From contig JAOPWO010000395.1 of the NCBI GenBank assembly GCA_025965635.1, positions 1 through 5,346 on the forward strand: 5,346 bases of DNA, given 5' to 3'. The notes below the pieces were generated by a model. It saw only the letters and a program-made list of their open reading frames with translations. It ran no database searches and was not told the origin of the DNA. Below are positions 1 to 4,119 of this stretch, one piece after another (the stretch's first letter is position 1; each line of letters starts with the position of its first letter). The position numbers and the translations under genes are program-made. The DNA is from Modestobacter sp. (lineage in GTDB: Bacteria; Actinomycetota; Actinomycetes; Mycobacteriales; Geodermatophilaceae).

Positions 1-605
1 CCGTCCCGCGGGCGCCCGAGGCGGCTCCGCAGCCGTCGGTGCCGCGGGCCGCGGCCGAGCACTCACCCGCTCCGCGTGGGGGTGAGCCGACCCCGCGGGT
101 GTCCGCCGCGCCGGAGCCGGCCGCCGACGACGGTGCGCTCACCACCGCCGACGTGCGGCGGATCTGGCCGGAGCTGCTGGCGGTCGTCAAGCGGCACAAG
201 CGCACCACCGAGGCGCTGCTCAAGAGCGCCCAGGTGCACGACCTGACCAACGGCACGCTCACGCTGGCGGCCACCTCGCCGGCGCTGGCGAAGATGCTCG
301 GCGACGACCTGAACAAGGACATCGTCCGGCAGGCACTCCAGGAGCTGCTCGGCGTGCGCTGGAAGGTGCAGGCCGTGGTCGACACCCCGGGCCGCCCCGC
401 GCCGGGCACTCCGGCCCCCACCCCGGAGGCGGCCCGCGCCGCCACCCAGGCGGCGGAGACCGCCGAGGCCGACGAACTGCTCGCCGAGCGCGCGGCCGAC
501 GTCGCCTCCGGTGAGGACGGGCCGGTCGAACCGGTGCTCGACGCCGAGCAGGCCGCGCTGCAGCTGCTGCGCACCGAGCTCGGCGCCCGCCCGATCGACA
601 GCTGA
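1..605 (+). CDS. dnaX: DNA polymerase III subunit gamma/tau, C-terminal part (5' end outside window)
   Basis: The reading frame is open from base 3 to the TGA at 603-605, giving the last 200 residues of a longer protein. DnaX is the clamp-loader ATPase of the replisome; the ATPase core lies upstream and is not visible. What is seen is an Ala/Pro-rich linker (to about 134), then a folded domain (about 135-380) containing RRIWPELLAVVKRHKRTTEA, a beta-strand stretch around NGTLTLAA, and ELLGVRWKVQAVV. This order matches the domain after the ATPase module in actinobacterial gamma/tau proteins. A second Pro-rich spacer (about 381-425) and an acidic, Ala-rich helical tail ending in LQLLRTELGARPI follow. 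That ending looks like a natural C-terminus, so the gene is probably complete at its 3' side. Downstream lie ybaB and recR, its usual partners, but about 1 kb away beyond a pseudogene region. The identity rests on family recall plus this context. Confidence 0.9.
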   Translation, partial: VPRAPEAAPQPSVPRAAAEHSPAPRGGEPTPRVSAAPEPAADDGALTTADVRRIWPELLAVVKRHKRTTEALLKSAQVHDLTNGTLTLAATSPALAKMLGDDLNKDIVRQALQELLGVRWKVQAVVDTPGRPAPGTPAPTPEAARAATQAAETAEADELLAERAADVASGEDGPVEPVLDAEQAALQLLRTELGARPIDS

Positions 606-606
606 A

Positions 607-628
607 CCGGGCGCCGGCGTCAGCCCGG
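607..628 (+). terminator. Candidate hairpin terminator after dnaX
   Basis: CCGGGC (607-612) and GCCCGG (623-628) form a perfect 6-bp stem around a 10-base loop, starting one base after the dnaX stop codon. No T-run follows, which is common in high-GC actinomycetes. The right arm overlaps the last bases of the antiporter remnant on the other strand, so the pairing may be incidental. Confidence is low because short GC palindromes are frequent at this base composition. Confidence 0.3.
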
Positions 629-1368
629 CGATGATGATCGAGAACTCGCCGCGGGCAACCAGCGCCGCACCGGCGCGCACCCTGCCGGGTCGCCCCACAC
701 CGGCCCGGCGGCCGGCGATCCAGCCGGTGGCGAACTTCGTGGCGATCCCGGTGGCGGCCGGCGCCGCGGCCGGCAGCAGGGCGACGGGCGACTGCCCCGG
801 ATCGGTCGACAGCCCGAAGAACACGAGGAAGACCGCGGCGAACAGGTCGCGCAGCGGCATGAGCAGATCGCGCACCCGCTCGGCGACGTGCCCGGACAGG
901 GCGATGCCGACCAGGAAGGCCCCCACCGCGGCCGACACGTGCACCGCCTCGGCCGCTCCGGACCGTGGAGACGATCCCGGACGAGCTGATCGCGGTGACT
1001 CCGGCCAGGGCCAGCGCGGCCGTGGGGCCACAGCCCAGCAGCAGCGCCAGCGCGACCCCGGGCAGCCCGTCCAGCAGGAGGTCCGCGACGCCCACCGGCG
1101 CCTGCCGGCGCAGCGTCCCGATCAGGTCGGCAGCGGTGTGCTCCAGTCCCAGCACGAGCAGCAGCAGGACGACGCCGACCTCCGCCCCGGTCTCGAAGAA
1201 CCCGGCTGGGGCCTGCAGCGGTACCAGCCCGCCGACGCCGGAGGCGAGGTCGGCCAACAGGTACAGCGGGATCGGCGACAGGCCGACCCGTCCGGCCAGG
1301 CGACCGACGAGCCCCAGGCCGAACACCACGGCGCCGAGTTCGAGCAGCAACTGCGCGGAGTGGTCCAC
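621..1368 (-). pseudogene. Decayed CPA2/KefB-type cation:proton antiporter
   Basis: The intact family is an integral membrane exchanger of K+ or Na+ for protons, about 400 residues long. The N-terminal half reads in one minus-strand frame from a likely GTG at 1368-1366 (VDHSAQLLLELG) through GLSPIPLYLLADLASG, GAEVGVVLLLLVLGLEHTA and VTAISSSGIVSTV to about 961. The C-terminal half reads in another frame from about 959, with GAAEAVHVSAAVGAFLVGIA, LRDLFAAVFLVFFGLSTDP and LVARGEFSIIIAGL, to about 621. Compared with remembered full-length homologues, roughly 100-110 residues are missing at the 961/959 junction, a change that also shifts the frame. The last 40-60 residues are missing after GEFSIIIAGL, where homology stops about 16 bases from the dnaX stop codon. 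If translated from the GTG, the protein would switch to unrelated sequence at the junction and end at 259, antisense to dnaX. It cannot encode a working exchanger. The sizes of the losses are estimates from memory of the family. Confidence 0.85.
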
Positions 1369-1382
1369 GCCGGGCCCGGAGA

Positions 1383-1574
1383 TCAGGTCGAGGTCAGCAG
1401 CCGGGCGACGGCGGCGACTCCGTTCCCGATCGCGGAGCCGGGACAGCCGCTCGACCACCCGCGGCGCCCGAGCAGCTCGGCCAGCACCTCGCTCTCCTCG
1501 CCGGTCAGCTCGACCGTCGCGGCGGTGGTGTCGGGGTCGTCGGGGTCGTAGAGGACGACGTTGCGGGCTCTGGT
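1383..1574 (-). pseudogene. Decayed regulatory subunit of the antiporter (TrkA-C/RCK_C type)
   Basis: In actinobacteria a regulatory protein of about 160 residues, with an N-terminal domain and a C-terminal nucleotide- or ligand-binding RCK_C domain, is commonly encoded just upstream of this kind of antiporter. Three pieces survive in order on the minus strand. NVVLYDPDDPDTTAATVELT followed by GEESEVLAELLG (about 1562-1467) is in one frame. APRVVERLSRLRD (1467-1429) is in a second frame. GVAAVARLLTST (about 1421-1386) followed by TGA (1385-1383) is back in the first. The first switch is explained by loss of one G in the run where CTCGGGGCGCCG would restore the frame (near 1467). The second junction lacks essentially the whole RCK_C domain. 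About 30 N-terminal residues and any start signal are also missing. The stop lies 14 bases before the antiporter GTG, the spacing expected of an old operon. Confidence 0.75.
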
Positions 1575-1597
1575 CCGCCGGGGCGCCCATGATGCCG

Positions 1598-1625
1598 GCC
1601 GTGCCCGGCCGCGCCCGGGCACGGC
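1598..1625. repeat. Perfect 11-bp inverted repeat upstream of ybaB
   Basis: GCCGTGCCCGG (1598-1608) and CCGGGCACGGC (1615-1625) are exact reverse complements separated by the six bases CCGCGC. The hairpin lies just beyond the surviving 5' edge of the regulatory-subunit remnant. It ends four bases before the candidate -35 element of ybaB and 38 bases before its ATG. It could be a terminator that isolates ybaB from read-through, an operator, or debris at the deletion edge. No T-run follows on either strand, so the terminator reading is only one option. Confidence 0.6.
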
Positions 1626-1628
1626 ACC

Positions 1629-1657
1629 ACGACGCCGGCGCGAGCAGCACCTACTCT
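1629..1657 (+). promoter_or_regulatory. Candidate promoter for leaderless ybaB-recR transcript
   Basis: TACTCT (1652-1657) fits the TANNNT form of an actinobacterial -10 element. Its last T lies seven bases before the A of the ATG at 1664, so the predicted transcription start coincides with the start codon. A weak -35 candidate, ACGACG (1629-1634), retains only the central GAC and is spaced 17 bases away. There is no Shine-Dalgarno sequence ahead of 1664, which agrees with leaderless translation, a common mode in actinomycetes. Confidence 0.55.
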
Positions 1658-1663
1658 CGGTGC

Positions 1664-1999
1664 ATGCGACCCGGAGGCCAGCCCGACATGCAGCAGCTCA
1701 TGAAGCAGGCGCAGAAGATGCAGCAGCAGCTGGCCGCCGCCCAGGCGGAGCTGGCCTCGGCCGAGGTCACCGGCACGGCCGGCGGTGGCCTGGTCAGCGC
1801 CACGATGACCGGCGGCGGCGAGCTCACCGCGCTGACCATCTCGCCGGAGGCGGTGGACCCCGAGGACATCGAGACGCTGCAGGACCTCGTCGTCGCAGCC
1901 GTCCGGGACGCCAGCCGGGCGGCCAACGAGCTCGCCGCCAGCACGATGGGCCCGGTGACCGGGGGGCTCGGCGGCGGCCTGGGTCTACCCGGTCTCTGA
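1664..1999 (+). CDS. ybaB: YbaB/EbfC family nucleoid-associated protein
   Basis: The 111-residue product belongs to the small dimeric DNA-binding YbaB/EbfC family, usually encoded between dnaX and recR and thought to shape the nucleoid. Visible features are the N-terminal MRPGGQPDMQ resembling the MxPGG start of actinobacterial members, and a long Gln-rich helix (about residues 9-34, MQQLMKQAQKMQQQLAAAQA). A beta-region follows with VTGTAGGGLVSATMTGGGEL (35-54), then the signature VDPEDIETLQDLVVAAVRDA (64-83) and a Gly-rich tail. ATG 1664 was chosen because of the family N-terminus and the well-placed -10 box. The alternative ATG at 1688 has GGAGG (1673-1677) ten bases upstream, but those bases also encode the conserved Pro-Gly-Gly, so they may not act as a ribosome site. 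recR follows 66 bases downstream and is probably co-transcribed. Confidence 0.93.
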   Translation: MRPGGQPDMQQLMKQAQKMQQQLAAAQAELASAEVTGTAGGGLVSATMTGGGELTALTISPEAVDPEDIETLQDLVVAAVRDASRAANELAASTMGPVTGGLGGGLGLPGL

Positions 2000-2007
2000 C
2001 CCATCCC

Positions 2008-2049
2008 GTGGACTCCCCGGGCGCGGATGCCGCGCTCCCGGGAGTCCGC
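2008..2049 (+). promoter_or_regulatory. Long hairpin in the ybaB-recR intergenic region
   Basis: The RNA of this stretch can fold into one extended stem. GGACTCCC (2010-2017) pairs with GGGAGTCC (2040-2047); after one bulged C, GGG (2019-2021) pairs with CCC (2037-2039); after a CU bulge on the other side, CGCGG (2022-2026) pairs with CCGCG (2030-2034). The loop is the triplet ATG (2027-2029). A G-C and a U-G pair can extend the base to 2008/2049. It ends six bases before the recR ribosome site. Possible roles are partial termination, RNA processing or stability, or tuning of recR translation. The structure is seen in the sequence; any role is inference. Confidence 0.65.
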
Positions 2050-2055
2050 CTCTGC

Positions 2056-2061
2056 GAGGAG
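2056..2061 (+). promoter_or_regulatory. Ribosome binding site deciding the recR start
   Basis: GAGGAG precedes GTG 2066 by four bases (six from the GAGG core). The upstream in-frame ATG at 2027 lies in the loop of the hairpin and has no such site. This supports GTG 2066 as the true start. Confidence 0.8.
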
Positions 2062-2065
2062 AACC

Positions 2066-2665
2066 GTGTACGAGGGCGCTGTCCAGGACCTGATCGACGA
2101 GCTCGGCCGGCTGCCCGGTGTCGGGCCGAAGAGCGCGCAGCGCATCGCCTTCCACCTGCTGGCGGCCGAGTCCGCGGACGTCAGCCGGCTGGTCGCCGCG
2201 CTGCAGCGGGTGCAGGCCGAGGTGCGGTTCTGCACCGTCTGCTTCAACGTCGCCGAGGGCGAGCAGTGCCGCATCTGCCGTGATCCCCGCCGCTCGCTCG
2301 ACGTCATCTGCGTCGTCGAGGAGCCCAAGGACGTCGTCGCCATCGAGCGCACCCGCGAGTTCAAGGGCCGGTACCACGTGCTCGGCGGGGCGATCAGCCC
2401 GATCGAGGGCATCGGGCCCGACGATCTGCGGGTCCGGGAGCTGATGACCCGACTGCTCGACGGCTCGGTCACCGAGCTGATCATCGCCACCGACCCGAAC
2501 CTCGAGGGTGAGGCGACAGCGGCCTACCTGGCCCGGCTGGTGTCCCCGATGGCGCTGGCCGTCTCCCGGCTGGCGAGCGGCCTGCCGGTCGGCGGCGACC
2601 TGGAGTACGCCGACGAGGTCACCCTGGGCCGGGCGTTCGAGGGCCGCCGCCGCATCGACGCCTGA
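2066..2665 (+). CDS. recR: Recombination mediator protein RecR
   Basis: RecR acts with RecF and RecO to load RecA onto single-stranded DNA at gaps during recombinational repair in the cytoplasm. With the GTG start the protein is 199 residues, the normal size, and begins with MYEGAVQDLIDELGRLPGVG, the usual actinobacterial opening. In order there are a helix-hairpin-helix (about residues 7-32, LPGVGPKSAQRIAFHLL) and a four-cysteine zinc site C-x2-C-x8-C-x2-C (C56, C59, C68, C71). A Toprim domain follows (about 79-160), with the acidic residues in CVVEEPKDVVAIE and ATDPNLEGEA, then a C-terminal segment ending VTLGRAFEGRRRIDA. All key residues are present. It follows ybaB by 66 bases and is probably in the same transcript, ending at the hairpin at 2673-2696. 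A longer form starting at ATG 2027 would add 13 unconserved residues and is unlikely. Confidence 0.97.
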   Translation: MYEGAVQDLIDELGRLPGVGPKSAQRIAFHLLAAESADVSRLVAALQRVQAEVRFCTVCFNVAEGEQCRICRDPRRSLDVICVVEEPKDVVAIERTREFKGRYHVLGGAISPIEGIGPDDLRVRELMTRLLDGSVTELIIATDPNLEGEATAAYLARLVSPMALAVSRLASGLPVGGDLEYADEVTLGRAFEGRRRIDA

Positions 2666-2672
2666 GCGAGGA

Positions 2673-2696
2673 CCTCCCGGCCCCCCGACCGGGAGG
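2673..2696. terminator. Bidirectional terminator between recR and the Rieske gene
   Basis: CCTCCCGG (2673-2680) and CCGGGAGG (2689-2696) make a perfect 8-bp stem around the eight-base loop CCCCCCGA. It starts seven bases after the recR stop and lies 28 bases beyond the stop of the convergent Rieske gene, so it can serve both. No T-run is present on either side. Confidence 0.75.
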
Positions 2697-2724
2697 CCGT
2701 CCCTGCGGTGCAGTGCAGGTCGTC

Positions 2725-3090
2725 TCACCTCTCGTCGATGACGACGACGTCGTCGCCGCGGCGGACGGCGCGGCGGACCCGGAGCGGGACGAACCGGCCG
2801 AGCGCCCGGACCAGCCCGGAGTAGCCGGGAGTTCGTCCGTGGTAGCCCAGGAAGCCGCGCGGCCCGGAGACCATCGCCCCGGTGTCGACGTCGTAGCGGC
2901 TCTGGTGCCACGGACAGACCAGGCAGCCGTCGGCGTCGATGCTGCCCTCCGACAGGTCGGCCAGCTGGTGCCGGCAGCGCCGGGAGACGGCGAAGAGCGC
3001 CCCGTCGGCGTTGCCGACGGCCCACTCCCCGGCCCGGCGGACGGCGCCGGGCGGCAGTTCGGCGGCAGGGAGACGGTCGGTCTCGGGCAC
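2725..3090 (-). CDS. Small Rieske (2Fe-2S) domain protein
   Basis: The 121-residue product is a single Rieske domain, an electron-transfer module holding a 2Fe-2S cluster by two Cys and two His. The ligands are visible: C39-R-H41, seventeen residues, then C59-P-W-H62 (CLVCPWHQSRYDVDTG), with the usual Gly/Pro-rich strand after it. The start region MPETDRLPAAELPPGAV and the strand WAVGNADGALFAVSRR fit small soluble Rieske proteins. No signal peptide or membrane segment is seen, so it should be cytoplasmic. It is too short to be an oxygenase alpha subunit or the cytochrome bc1 Rieske subunit. GTG 3090 was chosen because AGGAGG lies six bases upstream. The gene faces recR across a shared terminator and is divergent from the VOC gene. 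Its redox partner is not in the window and its exact function is unknown. Confidence 0.88.
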   Translation of the reverse strand: MPETDRLPAAELPPGAVRRAGEWAVGNADGALFAVSRRCRHQLADLSEGSIDADGCLVCPWHQSRYDVDTGAMVSGPRGFLGYHGRTPGYSGLVRALGRFVPLRVRRAVRRGDDVVVIDER

Positions 3091-3096
3091 GGCAGG

Positions 3097-3102
3097 CCTC
3101 CT
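3097..3102 (-). promoter_or_regulatory. Ribosome binding site of the Rieske gene
   Basis: CCTCCT on the plus strand reads AGGAGG on the minus strand, six bases ahead of GTG 3090. It is a near-perfect Shine-Dalgarno site and fixes the start, ruling out the longer open frame upstream. Confidence 0.85.
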
Positions 3103-3112
3103 GGCGGACGCG

Positions 3113-3193
3113 GTCGGTGGGCACGGCCCTACCCACCGCAGCGACCGGCAGACGTGGCGCTCGGCACCGGCCGAACTGTCGGTGGGCGGTGGG
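3113..3193. repeat. Four CGGTGGG heptamers in the Rieske/VOC divergent region
   Basis: CGGTGGG occurs at 3115-3121, inverted at 3132-3138 (CCCACCG), and twice in tandem at 3180-3186 and 3187-3193. The first pair forms a 7-bp hairpin with a ten-base loop. The ten bases GTCGGTGGGC recur exactly at 3113-3122 and 3178-3187. The cluster falls within the 141 bases between two divergent start codons, where operators and promoters must lie, so a regulator-binding role is possible. I saw no convincing -10/-35 pair on either strand here. Confidence 0.45.
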
Positions 3194-3220
3194 ACGGTTC
3201 CCTCCCCAGCCGGACCCTCG

Positions 3221-3226
3221 AGGAGG
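3221..3226 (+). promoter_or_regulatory. Ribosome binding site of the VOC gene
   Basis: AGGAGG lies five bases before ATG 3232. It fixes the start of the VOC gene and excludes the frame's upstream extension to 2713, which would run through the Rieske gene on the other strand. Confidence 0.85.
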
Positions 3227-3231
3227 AAGTC

Positions 3232-3990
3232 ATGCCCACTCGCGACACCGTCTGGCCCACCGGCACCCCGTGCTGGGTCGACCTCGCCGTCCCGGACGTC
3301 GAGGCGGCGAAGTCCTTCTACAGCGCCGTGCTGGGCTGGACCTACAGCGGCGGGGAGCCCGAGTTCGGCGGCTACCTGATCTGCCAGGCCAGGGGTCTGG
3401 ACGCGGCCGGGCTGGGCGCCCAGCAGGACCCGTCCGACCCGCCCCGTTGGACGACGTACTTCGCCACCGGCGACGCGGCTGCCACGGCTGCCCGCATCAC
3501 CGGGGCCGGTGGCACGGTGCTGTTCCCGCCGATGGAGGTCGGACCGATGGGCACGATGTGCATCGCCCTCGACCCGCAGGGCCACCCGTTCGGGCTCTGG
3601 CAGGGTGCGCTGAACACCGGGGTGAAGATCTACGACGAGCCGGGCGCGCTGGTCTGGAACGAGGCTGCGGTCGACGACCCGGCGGCGGCCGGAGAGTTCT
3701 ACTCCGCGGTGTTCGGCTTCACCTTCCACGCCGTCCACGGCCTGCCGCGGTACCGGACCTTCTCGGTGGGCGGCGACCCGCTCGGCGGCCTGGGTGGCCC
3801 CGCGGACGGTGCGCCGAGGGGCTGGACGGCGTGCTTCGCGGTCGCCTCGACCGACGCCGCGGTCGGCGCAGTCGAGGCCGGCGGCGGGAGGGTGACCATG
3901 CCGGCAGAGGACACCGACTTCGGCCGGTTCGCAGTCGTCGAGGACCCGTGGGGCGCGGCGTTCTCGGTGATGCAGGACACCAGCGGCTGA
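3232..3990 (+). CDS. Two-domain VOC (glyoxalase-fold) family protein
   Basis: The 252-residue protein consists of two tandem vicinal-oxygen-chelate modules. Module one spans about residues 11-125, with GTPCWVDLAVPDVEAAKSFY, LGWTYSGG, GGTVLFPPMEVGPMGTM and DPQGHPFGLWQ. Module two spans about 137-249, with GALVWNEAAVDDPAAAGEFY, GFTFHAV, GRFAVVEDPWGAAFSVMQ. The wording and length resemble actinobacterial relatives of the mycobacterial Cfp30B/Rv0577 antigen, often annotated as hydroxylase or glyoxalase-like. Strand positions that carry His/Glu metal ligands in true glyoxalases are not obviously occupied by such residues, so metal-dependent catalysis is uncertain and substrate is unknown. It may bind a small electrophilic or aromatic ligand. 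No signal peptide is seen. It is divergent from the Rieske gene and 129 bases upstream of the TPM gene. The family call is firm; the function is not. Confidence 0.9.
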   Translation: MPTRDTVWPTGTPCWVDLAVPDVEAAKSFYSAVLGWTYSGGEPEFGGYLICQARGLDAAGLGAQQDPSDPPRWTTYFATGDAAATAARITGAGGTVLFPPMEVGPMGTMCIALDPQGHPFGLWQGALNTGVKIYDEPGALVWNEAAVDDPAAAGEFYSAVFGFTFHAVHGLPRYRTFSVGGDPLGGLGGPADGAPRGWTACFAVASTDAAVGAVEAGGGRVTMPAEDTDFGRFAVVEDPWGAAFSVMQDTSG

Positions 3991-4107
3991 GCCGGGCGTG
4001 CGCGGGATGCGCAGCCGGCAGCCGCACCTGGCTGGGCGGCGCCTGCACGCCCTGCCGCCGGCCGGGGTCGCGGTGGAACCGGTCGCACCCGCGGTCGCCT
4101 GATCGGC

Positions 4108-4113
4108 CACGAT
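4108..4113 (+). promoter_or_regulatory. Candidate -10 element for a leaderless TPM gene
   Basis: CACGAT keeps the two most conserved positions of TANNNT (A at 2, T at 6). Its last T lies seven bases before ATG 4120, the same geometry as upstream of ybaB. No Shine-Dalgarno sequence precedes the ATG. No -35 match was found, so this is tentative. Confidence 0.35.
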
Positions 4114-4119
4114 GGCGGC

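Noticed and set aside
511..1551. Plus-strand open frame of 346 codons over the dnaX end and the antiporter remnant
   Set aside because: The translation is low-complexity Arg/Gln/Pro/Ala text, while the opposite strand carries clear transporter segments. It is a shadow, not a new gene.
621..1574. Reading the antiporter region as two functional split genes or a programmed frameshift
   Set aside because: The frame change coincides with a missing block of about 100 residues, and the C-terminus and RCK_C domain are also absent. A frameshift alone would not restore a working protein.
1673..1690. Starting ybaB at ATG 1688 because GGAGG lies ten bases upstream
   Set aside because: Actinobacterial family members begin with an MxPGG-type segment, present from ATG 1664, and those GGAGG bases encode its Gly residues. 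The -10 box is also placed exactly for 1664. It is kept as an alternative in the gene entry.
1651..2490. Minus-strand open frame antisense to ybaB and recR
   Set aside because: Its Ser/Arg/Thr-rich translation has no domain features and mirrors two confident genes.
4019..4060. Possible terminator hairpins between the VOC and TPM genes (CAGCC/GGCTG, GGCGGC/GCCGCC)
   Set aside because: Stems are only 5-6 bp and mutually overlapping, as expected by chance at this GC content; no T-run follows.
2725..4110. Minus-strand open frame of 461 codons extending the Rieske frame across the VOC gene
   Set aside because: Only the last 121 codons resemble a protein family, and a near-perfect ribosome site lies just ahead of GTG 3090. 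The upstream part is antisense to the VOC gene.
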